A stretch of 31,689 bases of DNA, taken from the NCBI GenBank assembly GCA_964558295.1, contig CAZLDQ010000047.1, positions 1 through 31,689 of the forward strand, given 5' to 3'. Below the pieces are notes generated by a model. The model was not told the origin of the DNA, searched no databases, and saw only the letters and a list, made by a program, of their open reading frames with translations. This document shows, piece after piece, positions 8,502-16,910 of the stretch. Position numbers and translations under genes: made by a program. The stretch's first letter is position 1. Each line of letters begins with the position of its first letter. This DNA is from JBDKTH01 sp964558295 (GTDB lineage: Bacteria; Planctomycetota; Planctomycetia; Pirellulales; Thermoguttaceae).

Positions 8502-10459
8502 CAGCTGGTTCCTGGAGGCTTCGGAAGCAAAGGCGAAAGCGATGGTGCTGCGGCAGTGCTCTCCAAAAGCGGCACATCCTTGCCGTAAAGGAACTCCACG
8601 TCGAGCAACTCTTTGTCCACCAGCGAATCAACGAACGATGGCAAGTAGCCGGTCGGCTGCAAGGTGCGGCCGTCTCGCAGGTTGAAGATGTCGAGAACTA
8701 CGACTTCTTTGTTGTCTGGATCGATGCGCGTTACCTCCGAAATCTGCGTCACGACGCGCCGGCCGCCGGCCAAGCGGTTGATGTGCACTATCAGGTCGAT
8801 CGCCGAGACGATTTGCCGGTGAATTGAACTGACTGGCAAGTCGGCGGCCATCAGGATGAGCACTTCCAGACGCTCGATGACCTCTTTCGCACTGTTGGCG
8901 TGGACGGTCGTTAGCGAGCCGTCGTGGCCGGTGTTCATCGCCTGAACCATATCAAGAGCTTCCGGTCCGCGGCATTCTCCGACGATGATTCGGTCGGGAC
9001 GCATGCGCAGAGCGTTCCGCACCAGGTCGCGAATCGTGTAGGCACCAGTCCCTTCGACGTTCGGCGGCTTGGCTTCGAGCGTGACCACGTGCTCCTGGTG
9101 CAAGCGAAGCTCCACGGTATCCTCGATCGTGACAATCCGTTCTTTGAACGGTACAAAACTGCTCAATACGTTCAAAAGGGTCGTCTTCCCGCTTCCCGTG
9201 CCACCGCTCACCAGGATATTTCGCCGGTCGATTACCGAGGCTCGCAGGAACTTCGCCGCGGCTTGGCTGATTGTCTCCATTTCTACCAGGTCATCCATGG
9301 TAAACCGCTGAATGGGAAACTTGCGGATCGTCAAGCACGGACCCTTGACGGCCAGCGGTGGAATGATCGCATTCACTCGGGAGCCGTCCGGAAGTCGGGC
9401 GTCCACCAGCGGTTGGCTCTTGTCGATCCGTCGGCCGACCTGGGCCACGATCCGCTCGATGATCGATTCGGTCACCTCATCGGAAATAAACCGTCGGCCG
9501 GATCGTTCGATCACGCCTTCTTGCTCCACGAAGATCTGATCGCGTCCAACGACCATGATTTCCGTCACTGTCGGCGCCCGAAGCAAATCCTGAAGTGGCC
9601 CAAATCCGAAAATGATGTCTTTGAGGTCCTTCTTCAGGGTGCGCAGGATCAGATACTTACGGAGCTCCTGGTGAAGATGCGGCCGGACCAATGGAAAAGC
9701 CTCATTGAAGTCGGCCTCCACCCGTTGGACCTGTTGACTTGTATCGCGGCACTCCGCCAATGCCAACCGCTCACGGAGGAAATGCAGCAGCGCGTGCAAT
9801 TCCGATTCACGTTCAGGCACCAGCGTAGCGGGGACGTCGAATTCGTTTGACGTGATCGAGGCGAGATCGAAGAAGGCCTCTTCGCCAGTCTCCAGGATTA
9901 ATTGGTTGACCAAATGGTCGCGAAGCACCAGCCCGGTGATCTCTTCCAAGAGCGGCTCGTTCTCCGCGCCAAAGAGTCCTAATTCCCGGCAGACGTCCTC
10001 GATGTTGTTTTCCAATAGCAGGATGCTGGCCGGATCCCGGACGCGATTGGTCTCAAATTGGTAGAGGTCCAGTCGCTCCAGAAGCTTGCGGTGGATCTTC
10101 AATTCCAGGTCGGCCACGATCGCCCGCAAATGGGTCTCTAATTCCCGTCGCGTGATCGTGGATGACTTTTCCGCTTCAAAGGTGAGCGTGAAAGGCCAAA
10201 GCCGCACCTTCGTGCCGGGTGAGAACAATGCCGTTTGTCCGCCGAGCACCTCTTCGTCGCCGACCACGCAACTGTTGAGCCCCACATTCTCCAATTGCAA
10301 TTGGCCGTTAAGGAGCCGTACGACGGCATGACGCCGCGAGACGAGCGGGCTTTGTAGGACCACCGTGTTCGTCGGATCACGGCCGATGGTCACCACGGAG
10401 TCCTGGACTTCGACCATCAGACGCCGGCTTTCGTGGACTCGATTGTACCAGATTCTCAT
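8501..10459 (-). CDS. cpaF: FHA-domain CpaF/TadA-type secretion ATPase
   Basis: This is a hexameric motor ATPase of the Tad/type II-IV secretion family with an added N-terminal FHA domain. FHA lies at about 20-95: VTIGRDP with Arg27, then SRRHAVV with Ser41 and His44, all expected for phosphothreonine binding. A helical linker (about 100-290) joins it to the T2SSE domain (about 290-600). Walker A is GGTGSGKT at 419-426, the Asp box is TIEDTVEL, Walker B is RPDRIIVGECRG, and the His box is GHDGSLTTVHAN. All look intact. At 652 residues it is longer than plain CpaF because of the FHA and linker. The ATG overlaps the CpaB stop (ATGA) and the TGA overlaps the TadB start. A second, plain CpaF is encoded at 16907-18118. 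Confidence 0.95.
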   Translation of the reverse strand: MRIWYNRVHESRRLMVEVQDSVVTIGRDPTNTVVLQSPLVSRRHAVVRLLNGQLQLENVGLNSCVVGDEEVLGGQTALFSPGTKVRLWPFTLTFEAEKSSTITRRELETHLRAIVADLELKIHRKLLERLDLYQFETNRVRDPASILLLENNIEDVCRELGLFGAENEPLLEEITGLVLRDHLVNQLILETGEEAFFDLASITSNEFDVPATLVPERESELHALLHFLRERLALAECRDTSQQVQRVEADFNEAFPLVRPHLHQELRKYLILRTLKKDLKDIIFGFGPLQDLLRAPTVTEIMVVGRDQIFVEQEGVIERSGRRFISDEVTESIIERIVAQVGRRIDKSQPLVDARLPDGSRVNAIIPPLAVKGPCLTIRKFPIQRFTMDDLVEMETISQAAAKFLRASVIDRRNILVSGGTGSGKTTLLNVLSSFVPFKERIVTIEDTVELRLHQEHVVTLEAKPPNVEGTGAYTIRDLVRNALRMRPDRIIVGECRGPEALDMVQAMNTGHDGSLTTVHANSAKEVIERLEVLILMAADLPVSSIHRQIVSAIDLIVHINRLAGGRRVVTQISEVTRIDPDNKEVVVLDIFNLRDGRTLQPTGYLPSFVDSLVDKELLDVEFLYGKDVPLLESTAAAPSLSPLLPKPPGTS

Positions 10460-11202
10460 GGTCGAACGTCTTGACGTGGATGAAGAATAATCCGCATAGG
10501 TCGGGATTCGATCTCGTCGAGGACCCGCAGTAGTTTCTCGGCGTCTGGGGCAAGATTGCCGGCCTTGTCAACATTCACCGCGATGGCTACCACGTTTTCC
10601 TGGACCTGTGCGACCTTCGCTGCACGTAGTACATCGCTCGTCCCCAAGCGGTTCCCCAACGAGAGAATTCTGAATGGACCGATGACATCGCCTCCGCCAG
10701 CGGTGCGTCGTGGCGGCGGCGATGTACCGGAAAGGCCATCTTGGGACAACGAGGGGACGTTAACAAACGGTGGCACGCGGAAGGAGACCAGGTCGCCGGG
10801 AACAATGAGTGACGGGACCATCGAACGCAGATCGACCGAAACCCAGATGACCCGCTCGTTCGGTCCGAACTTCAACTCTTGCGGTGGCGTTCGCAAATCC
10901 TGCTCCAACAGCAGTGAGCCGCCGGCCAGACGTCGCCACACCGGCCGGCCAAGCACACTCTGTACCGCAGTGTACGAGACAGCATACTCCTTGAGATTAC
11001 CCACAGCCCGCCGCGGAATCTCCACCTTGACCAGATGCTCCTTGGCAAGTGGTTGCCCCCGTTCCACGTCCACCTCAGGATTGATTCCGACGAATGCCTC
11101 CCGTTCTTCGTCGCTGGTCTTGTTCTCCAAGTAGGCCCAGTTGAACAACCCGGCGACTAATCCGAGGGTTATTGCCAACACCAATCCGTACACGCCTTTC
11201 AT
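10456..11202 (-). CDS. cpaB: Flp pilus assembly protein CpaB/RcpC
   Basis: The ATG at 11202 (248 aa) is chosen because MKGVYGLVLAITLGLVAGLF gives the expected N-terminal TM anchor directly. A longer in-frame start at 11295 would put 31 polar residues ahead of it and overlap the upstream gene. After the anchor comes a SAF-like domain (about 30-95, VDVERGQPLAKEHL and LGRPVWRRLAGGSLLL) and a C-terminal beta-rich RcpC-like domain (VPGDLVSF). The family acts in the periplasm alongside the Tad secretin and may bind peptidoglycan. The stop overlaps the start of FHA-CpaF by 4 bases. Confidence 0.85.
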   Translation of the reverse strand: MKGVYGLVLAITLGLVAGLFNWAYLENKTSDEEREAFVGINPEVDVERGQPLAKEHLVKVEIPRRAVGNLKEYAVSYTAVQSVLGRPVWRRLAGGSLLLEQDLRTPPQELKFGPNERVIWVSVDLRSMVPSLIVPGDLVSFRVPPFVNVPSLSQDGLSGTSPPPRRTAGGGDVIGPFRILSLGNRLGTSDVLRAAKVAQVQENVVAIAVNVDKAGNLAPDAEKLLRVLDEIESRPMRIILHPRQDVRP

Positions 11203-11221
11203 GGTTGTCTGCCTTCGTTCA

Positions 11222-12277
11222 TTAGTGATCGGTGGATCGTCTGTCGGCCAGGGTTGGGACAACGTAACGCCGTTCAGCGGGAGCTTCGATCTCAAGGGCG
11301 GTTAATACGCCGGTCAACATTCCCTCGCTGTTGCGGCGCAAGTAGACCTCGGCGGTCCCTTTCGGCTGGCCGGATTTTGATGTATACCGTCGATACCAGG
11401 CCGAATCCGAAGAGCCCCACGAAGCCTTGCCTGTCCATCCACGCTGTTGGAACCAGTCGTCAAAAAAGTGTTGCCAGTCTTCCGGTCGGCCCCTTCCCTG
11501 AATGCTCACCACAGCCCCACCTCCGGCCGCCTGCAGAGAGAGAATTCTCCTGCTATTGGGCGGGAGCGAAAGTTCCGGAAGGCTGGGGGCAGACTCCTGA
11601 GCCTTCCCCGTGGCGGCAAACGTGTATAAATTCCACGTCTCCTTCCCGGTCGGAATGGCTAATCCCCAGGTTACCACGCGGCGCCCCTTGGAGGCAACAT
11701 GCGGAGCTTGACTTGCTGGGCCATCTTCCGGCTTGCCTAGGGTCGTCCCTTCCGGTTGTACGGCTCCACTCCCCTGCCCCGCTCCGTTAGTCTGTCCGCG
11801 GATCACGGCCACCATCGGAAATTCCCCCACCAAGGCATAGAGCTGCCACTGTCCCGGCATTTCCTCGACCGGCTTCTGTCGCCGGAACCGATCAAGGAGT
11901 CTTTTCTCTGCCGGCCCCGGCAAATCGGCGACGATCTCGTTTGGTACCGCTTCGCGGCACATCTCTCGCAGCTTCGTCACGGCTTCTTCCTTTGAGCCGG
12001 CGAGCTGCTGCCGCCGAAATCGCCAGGGCAGATCACCAAATTGGAGGGTGTGCGTTTGGCTGAGATCCCCCAGGGAGTCTGAGAGCAGAAGTGGACTCTC
12101 CACAGTGGATGGCGTCGCTGTTTCGCTTCTCCACCACTGAACGAGTTCACGCCCAAATCCTAGACCTGCGATCAGCACCAGACCGCTAAGCACACCCCGG
12201 GTTGTCCAGACAGAAATCCGTCTCGCCAAAGCGTTAAAGGTCACAGGGACTGATCTGTCGTGGTCGTTGTCTTGCAC
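11222..12277 (-). CDS. Single-TM protein of unknown function within the Tad block
   Basis: The 351-residue protein has a polar N-terminus, one TM helix at about 27-43 (SGLVLIAGLGFG), and a long exported part. I recognise no domain. The mid-region reads as mixed alpha/beta with a motif DWQHFFDDWFQQRGW near 280-295 that looks like a structured core. Two Pro/Gly-rich linkers separate the parts. The start is GTG, without a clear SD and just after a strong hairpin (12289-12306). The gene ends 19 bases before cpaB, so a Tad accessory role is inferred from position only. It might stand in for a TadD-like or periplasmic factor missing from this locus. Confidence 0.7.
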   Translation of the reverse strand: MQDNDHDRSVPVTFNALARRISVWTTRGVLSGLVLIAGLGFGRELVQWWRSETATPSTVESPLLLSDSLGDLSQTHTLQFGDLPWRFRRQQLAGSKEEAVTKLREMCREAVPNEIVADLPGPAEKRLLDRFRRQKPVEEMPGQWQLYALVGEFPMVAVIRGQTNGAGQGSGAVQPEGTTLGKPEDGPASQAPHVASKGRRVVTWGLAIPTGKETWNLYTFAATGKAQESAPSLPELSLPPNSRRILSLQAAGGGAVVSIQGRGRPEDWQHFFDDWFQQRGWTGKASWGSSDSAWYRRYTSKSGQPKGTAEVYLRRNSEGMLTGVLTALEIEAPAERRYVVPTLADRRSTDH

Positions 12278-12288
12278 AATTGTTTAGC

Positions 12289-12306
12289 CCCGGCACTTGT
12301 GCCGGG
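12289..12306. repeat. Perfect GC hairpin inside the Tad block
   Basis: CCCGGCAC-TT-GTGCCGGG is an 8-base perfect inverted repeat, lying in the 108-base gap between the TadE-like gene (starting at 13312) and the one-TM gene (12277). No T run follows on the minus strand, so it looks less like an intrinsic terminator than like a dispersed hairpin, an RNA-processing site or an expression-damping structure. Confidence 0.55.
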
Positions 12307-12385
12307 CACGATGCCTCTTCTGCCAAACGTGACGATAGCCAATCGGAAGCCGCGCGGTTGAACCCTGTTCAGAATCCGGCGTTAC

Positions 12386-13312
12386 TCAATCATATTCTCC
12401 ACTGTAGAGCCGGTCGAAAGCCTGCTCCATCGTCTCTGGTAGATCCGCGATTTCTTCGATCAGATCCTCCACCCATGTGCGGACCAGCTCCTTATCGAGC
12501 GTCGCCCCTGGATGAAGCCTCGGATGGAAGTCGGTCGTTATACCCAGTTCCGGGTGCCTCGCTGCCGCTGCCAACAGTTCCGGATCTCGATCCAGCGGCC
12601 GCAACGCGGGATAACAGGGCGCGGTGAGAATCGCCATGGCAGCGTTGTAGTAACGCATCAAATAGCCATCGGCCCGGGGTAAGGTGTAGAGGAGATCCAT
12701 TCGCCGGGTCCAATAGTCGTCGATCCCCATGCTTTGACTTTGCCACCTGTCATCGAGAAGACACTCGCGCGACCTCAAGCGGTATTCACCAAGGGAGGCC
12801 ATTAGCGGAAACCGGCGCTGAAGCGACGACGATCCCACCCGCCGTCCTCGCGTGGGATCGAGCAGTTCTTCATTGACAGGGACGACAATCGACGTCTGCT
12901 CCGATTCTTGCCAGACCGTGATCACAGGTCCTCGGGCGATCGGATGGTTCACCCGCACGTCTTCCAGGTTTGCCATATTCCCATCCTGGTGAGCCCCCAT
13001 CCCTGCGTTGTCAGGCCAGTAAATCGGCCTGGGATGACTGCTTAGACTGCCGGTACGCAAATCTCGCGAGGCCCAGAGAGCATGCCTCGCCACCGCCAGC
13101 CCCCGAACCTTCCAACTGGCCACGGTTCCGTAGTTGATCATGAGAGCCATGATGAACAGGAGGAGTGGCAGCGAGAGGACTAGTTCCAGAGTGGAGAGCC
13201 CATGGCGCGGTACTTCTCGCCGACCAAGACCCTCGCCCTGTGGCGTTCGTTGCCCCCAATCGCCCACTTGGCAACAGTCTGTTGAGGAGATTCCGGTCAT
13301 GAGAAGTGCCAC
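12386..13312 (-). CDS. TadE-like pseudopilin protein
   Basis: The 308-residue protein has a prepilin-like segment at about 36-60: HGLSTLEL, then a hydrophobic run LPLLLFIMALMI. Gly38 followed by Glu at +5 (Glu43) matches the cleavage pattern of Flp/TadE prepilins, so the prepilin peptidase encoded at 15860 could process it. A long polar C-terminal domain of about 240 residues follows, which I do not recognise. The first start is GTG at 13312, with an ATG four codons later. Neither has a clear SD. It begins 2 bases after the stop of the upstream TadG-like gene, consistent with coupling. Confidence 0.8.
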   Translation of the reverse strand: MALLMTGISSTDCCQVGDWGQRTPQGEGLGRREVPRHGLSTLELVLSLPLLLFIMALMINYGTVASWKVRGLAVARHALWASRDLRTGSLSSHPRPIYWPDNAGMGAHQDGNMANLEDVRVNHPIARGPVITVWQESEQTSIVVPVNEELLDPTRGRRVGSSSLQRRFPLMASLGEYRLRSRECLLDDRWQSQSMGIDDYWTRRMDLLYTLPRADGYLMRYYNAAMAILTAPCYPALRPLDRDPELLAAAARHPELGITTDFHPRLHPGATLDKELVRTWVEDLIEEIADLPETMEQAFDRLYSGEYD

Positions 13313-13314
13313 TG

Positions 13315-14835
13315 CTAATGCGTGTTGATCCGTTGGATGTCCCGGCTACTCAATCCCCCCAACCTGGGAAGGCGGAGATCCTGTTCGGCAAATTCCGGGA
13401 TGGGAGGAACCGTTTGCAGAATTGTGGCTAGATTCTCCGCGGTGGCCGGCACCAACTGGACCGTCCAGTTCTGACTGAACAGACTCCATTCGGTCGGCAC
13501 ACTCTGGCGCCCGATGTGGTGGCGGCGTTGCTGTGTGGACTCGTCCGCTAAATCATCGGAAGGTAGGTCCACCGGAAAGTCGCCCGGCATTCCGCCAATC
13601 TGGCTCCGCGGTCGGCTGGAAGGGGGAAGCCAGACCAGACGCGAATGAGGAAGAATGACGCGAACTTCGGCAAACGCTTCTGCGTCTGCTCCCGTAGGGT
13701 TGTGAAACAACCCCGGCAGATACCTCGAGGGTTGTCGCCAGTAGGCCACGGCCACGAAGGTGAAATTCTCGTCCAAGTAAGCGTTGTACTCGGACTCCAA
13801 AGCCGGACGCTCGCGAATCACAAACGGCAGATTCGTCGAGGGATACTCTTCCTCGATAATCTTCTTGACGTAACCTTCCGAAAAAGTGCGCCAGAGATTG
13901 GCAAACTGGGACATTTTGGCTTCATGGTCAAAGAAATAGAGTGAGCGAGCGTTCCATTGGCGAAGATGATAACGCGACCAGCGATACCGCTCTCTCTTTG
14001 CCGTGTCGAAATAAGCTGCTTGGCCGGGCAACGTGTCCAATTCCGGATCAACGACCGGAAGCGTGCGGTCGACAAGTTGACTCTGGTAGGCCACGGGGAC
14101 GCCGCTGGTGTGCCAAAGCACCCCCAACATCTCACGGCGTCTTGAATCGGTATTATCTTGGGCCGCTTCCATCGCTGCCCTCTGCGCAATGTCTGGATAG
14201 GTCTCGACGACAGCCCGCTGGAACTTGGGGATCAACTCCTGTTCGAGGATTGCTTCGACGAAGGGAAGCGTTGGTTCGCTTGCCGCCTCTCCCCAGTCGC
14301 TGAACGTACGCACGAGTTCCTGCTCCAAGGGAGTTTTTTGCGGAATTGCGTTGGCCAAGGCTCGCAGCCTGGCGTACTTGGAACTGGTGAAGCCTGGGGC
14401 CATTTCGTTCCAGGCTGCGAGGATTGACGGGACATACTTCTCTGCATTGCGATCACGCGCCTCGCGCATGTAAGCCGTTAGGCCGATGACCTCGCAAAGC
14501 AGATGGTTGGTGAAGGCCAGCGTGTTCATTCCTCGGGCAATCACGACACCGCCGGAATAGGCCGCTGCATCCGCCGCGTTTTGCAGGCGGATTTTGCTAT
14601 CGACCTCTCGGCCGACGTTCATCACCATCCCCAGAACCATGGTCAGCAGCAGCACGGTGAACACCGTAACAATGCTCATTGTGCCCTGCTGGTCGCGATG
14701 GAGGCTAGCAATACGCCGCGTCCATTTGGCCGGCGGGCTTGTCCGCCGCGTTTCGGCCGCGCAGAGGGTGAGCCCGCCAGCTAAACGGCCGTGGCGGTTT
14801 TCTGGGGGCTGTTCTCTAGTACGCACGGTATTCAT
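13315..14835 (-). CDS. TadG-like protein
   Basis: Of 506 residues, about 48-95 match the TadG N-terminal module: RDQQGTMSIVTVF, a TM run to about 73, then DSKIRLQNAADAAAYSGG, the hallmark of TadG-like pilus proteins. There is no Glu at +5 after the Gly, so peptidase cleavage is not expected. The rest is a large extracytoplasmic domain without motifs I recognise. The ATG at 14835 overlaps the upstream gene by 20 bases. The first 45 residues are Arg-rich and encoded by DNA containing an inverted repeat (14732-14778), so they may be a late addition, or a non-ATG start may lie further in. Confidence 0.82.
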   Translation of the reverse strand: MNTVRTREQPPENRHGRLAGGLTLCAAETRRTSPPAKWTRRIASLHRDQQGTMSIVTVFTVLLLTMVLGMVMNVGREVDSKIRLQNAADAAAYSGGVVIARGMNTLAFTNHLLCEVIGLTAYMREARDRNAEKYVPSILAAWNEMAPGFTSSKYARLRALANAIPQKTPLEQELVRTFSDWGEAASEPTLPFVEAILEQELIPKFQRAVVETYPDIAQRAAMEAAQDNTDSRRREMLGVLWHTSGVPVAYQSQLVDRTLPVVDPELDTLPGQAAYFDTAKRERYRWSRYHLRQWNARSLYFFDHEAKMSQFANLWRTFSEGYVKKIIEEEYPSTNLPFVIRERPALESEYNAYLDENFTFVAVAYWRQPSRYLPGLFHNPTGADAEAFAEVRVILPHSRLVWLPPSSRPRSQIGGMPGDFPVDLPSDDLADESTQQRRHHIGRQSVPTEWSLFSQNWTVQLVPATAENLATILQTVPPIPEFAEQDLRLPRLGGLSSRDIQRINTH

Positions 14836-15823
14836 ACCGAAGCACCGATTTCTCCCCTTCCAGCCCCAGCGTTGCGCTGGCTGTCAAGGGATAAACGTAG
14901 ACGTTCCCACGCTTGCTGATTCGCGTGGACAGTTCGTCGATGGAGCCGTCGGGGGATCGAACCGGTCGGGCCAACAGCCGTCCCGGACCTGGCAACAAGG
15001 CCATTTGGTGGGTGACGGTTGCTGTGACTGGATCCTGCCACCCCAATTCATTGAAATAGAACTCGCCAATGTCGGGGTTTCTAAAGTAGGTGACCAGCGG
15101 TGGCTCGCTGTTGGGATGGTAGAAACGAATTTCCACCGTGGTATTCTGCAAAGCGTAGGCAAGCTTATTCTCCAGCCGGCGTGGGATTCGGGCGTTTCTT
15201 GATGCGTCGGGCACCATGGCGAGATAAGCCGTCTTAAGGATCGAGGCTGCCTCACTTCCCGCCCCGCTAAGCGACAACCCGAGGTCACGCGAAGGGCAAA
15301 TCGGAGCGCAGGCCAGCGCGGCTGCCGAGGCGATCTTCCCGTGTTTGAGACTCCCTGGCAGAATCCGATAGGTCATTCCCCCCTCAAACACGAGGCCATA
15401 GTTGGGGTCGGAAGTATCGATGATCGGCGGGCTCTGATCTGTGGCATCCGAGTCCACGATATACGAACTTATGCAGTTCTCCCGCTCCGTGTCCGTCTCC
15501 AAGTAAGCCGGAATCCAGACAATCGCGCTCCTCGCCGCAGCAAACGCCGCATAGTGGACCACGATCGTTCCGATCATGATCTGGCTGACCTGAACGATCA
15601 ATAGCAGGACCATCACGAAGAACGGCAGCGTGAGTACAAAGCTCAGCGTTTGTACGCTTCCCTGCTCGTTCCCGTGCAGGGTACGCAGCCGACCAAGATC
15701 GAGCCGGGTGCCATTGAGACGGATCGCGAGGCGGAGACAAACGAACCAGACCAGCAGCACTGCCAGGCAGGGCCACCAGCTTAGCAGGACGGTGCGGGTC
15801 CGGGCGGGGTGCTCCGAGGGCAA
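14816..15823 (-). CDS. TadE-family membrane protein
   Basis: The 335-residue protein has two hydrophobic segments. The first is at about 13-35 and the second, at about 55-80, follows GNEQGSVQTLSFVLTLPFF, a TadE-like arrangement (polar EQG, then hydrophobic helix, then HYAAFAAARSA). The +5 residue after Gly is Leu rather than Glu, so it is probably a membrane assembly factor rather than a cleaved pilin. The C-terminal domain (about 230 residues) is of unknown fold. The first available start is TTG at 15823 with no SD. No ATG lies between it and the second TM, so the start is uncertain. The stop lies 20 bases inside the next gene. Confidence 0.78.
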   Translation of the reverse strand: MPSEHPARTRTVLLSWWPCLAVLLVWFVCLRLAIRLNGTRLDLGRLRTLHGNEQGSVQTLSFVLTLPFFVMVLLLIVQVSQIMIGTIVVHYAAFAAARSAIVWIPAYLETDTERENCISSYIVDSDATDQSPPIIDTSDPNYGLVFEGGMTYRILPGSLKHGKIASAAALACAPICPSRDLGLSLSGAGSEAASILKTAYLAMVPDASRNARIPRRLENKLAYALQNTTVEIRFYHPNSEPPLVTYFRNPDIGEFYFNELGWQDPVTATVTHQMALLPGPGRLLARPVRSPDGSIDELSTRISKRGNVYVYPLTASATLGLEGEKSVLRYEYRAY

Positions 15824-15859
15824 GCGGCAGGCTGAGGATCGCCAACTGTCAACATGCGG

Positions 15860-16429
15860 TCAGAAGTAATCGATCAACGAGAACTGGACGATCAGGGTCG
15901 CCGCCAGGGCGTTGGGCGCCAGGAATAGCGGCGGCTGAAGCTGTGCATGTTCTTCTTCGCTGAGCGGACACCACCATCGCAGCCGGATCGTCCAAAGGAT
16001 CTGTCGCAGTATTCGGGTTACTAATTGCACCGGCCCCACACGCCAGATCAAGATCACCAGCGCCAGGCATCCTCCCAAGACGAACGTCCAGAGCATCGCC
16101 TCCACGCCTCGCTCAATTCCCAGGAACGCCCCCATCATGGCCATCAGTTTGACGTCGCCACCCCCGACTTTGAAAAATACGAAACACACCAACAGGACCA
16201 GTCCGCAGATCAGGGAACCGAAGATACTCTCAGGCAACCCGATCCATCCCAAGCGAACCAATGTATGGCTATTCACCACACCCATGGCCTCCAACGCTCC
16301 GCCCAGGGCGCTCAGTCCCCAGGCGGCGAGAATTCCCGGATACGTGGTCCAATTGTAAATCTTGTGCTCGTGGAAGTCCGTCACCGAGGCGATTACCAGC
16401 AGCACGACTAACAGAGTCGTCCAGACCAT
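15860..16429 (-). CDS. cpaA: Prepilin peptidase CpaA/TadV (A24 family)
   Basis: This aspartic membrane peptidase cleaves Flp-type prepilins. Numbering is from the ATG at 16429 (189 aa); a TTG at 16441 is also in frame. Both catalytic Asp sites are visible: Asp18 in VTDFHEHKIYNW at the cytoplasmic face and Asp92 in the GGGDVKLM (GxGD) motif. There are five or six TM segments. There is no methyltransferase N-terminal domain, as expected for the short Tad type. It lies directly after the pilin genes, its likely substrates, with a gap of only 3-15 bases. Confidence 0.93.
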   Translation of the reverse strand: MVWTTLLVVLLVIASVTDFHEHKIYNWTTYPGILAAWGLSALGGALEAMGVVNSHTLVRLGWIGLPESIFGSLICGLVLLVCFVFFKVGGGDVKLMAMMGAFLGIERGVEAMLWTFVLGGCLALVILIWRVGPVQLVTRILRQILWTIRLRWWCPLSEEEHAQLQPPLFLAPNALAATLIVQFSLIDYF

Positions 16430-16444
16430 CCGTGGGGCCAATTG

Positions 16445-16654
16445 TTACTGGGTGCTGATGTCTTCGCGGACGCTCTCGTCAAGGTCTTCCATACCCGTAT
16501 TGAAGAGATCTCTAATCTTGGGCCAGCCGACTTTGTAAAGGAAGATCAACACTGGCAGCGCGATAGCTCCGATGATCAGGATCGTCTCCAGGCTTACCGC
16601 CCCCTGCTCGTCCTCGTGAATCCGCCGCAACACTCGAAGCACTGGGTTTTTCAT
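16445..16654 (-). CDS. flp: Flp-type major pilin candidate
   Basis: At 69 residues this has the length and layout of a Flp pilin. A basic leader (MKNPVLRVLRRIHEDEQG) ends at Gly18. The mature part would be AVSLETILIIGAIALPVLIF, with Glu23 at +5 and a continuous hydrophobic helix, then a short charged tail. Cleavage between Gly18 and Ala19 by the adjacent CpaA is inferred from this pattern. Classical Flp pilins have Glu-Tyr at +5/+6, whereas here it is Glu-Thr. Confidence 0.88.
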   Translation of the reverse strand: MKNPVLRVLRRIHEDEQGAVSLETILIIGAIALPVLIFLYKVGWPKIRDLFNTGMEDLDESVREDISTQ

Positions 16655-16697
16655 ATTTGCATTCCTCTTCAGAGAATTCCTCTGGGCGAACGTCTTA

Positions 16698-16910
16698 TCA
16701 CATGAACGGCCAGGATACCAGAACGGACACCATTTCGTAAGTCAGACGGACAATCCGCGGAGCAACGGTGAAGATAAACGCTGCCAGGGGCAGGATCACT
16801 CCGAGAACCAAGACGTAATCGAGCGAGGCCGCGCCGACGCGGCTTCGTCCCACTCGACCGTGACGCAGTCGTGGGGTCGACAATCGGTTGGCTTCTGCTC
16901 CAACGCTCAT
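16698..16910 (-). CDS. Second Flp-like pilin with Asp at the +5 position
   Basis: The 70-residue protein has a basic leader ending at Gly26, then AASLDYVLVLGVILPLAAFI and a short tail. The +5 position is Asp31 and +6 is Tyr32, so it keeps the acid-Tyr pair of Flp pilins but with Asp in place of Glu. The chosen ATG (16910) overlaps the upstream CpaF stop as ATGA. An ATG at 16919 would add three residues. It could be a minor pilin or a pseudopilin. I cannot tell whether Asp at +5 permits processing. Confidence 0.8.
   Translation of the reverse strand: MSVGAEANRLSTPRLRHGRVGRSRVGAASLDYVLVLGVILPLAAFIFTVAPRIVRLTYEMVSVLVSWPFM

Noticed and set aside
9069..9850. Long plus-strand frames opposite FHA-CpaF (for example 8924-9850)
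   Set aside because: They are antisense to a gene with complete Walker motifs. Their His/Arg-rich text is what the complement of a GC-rich gene yields.
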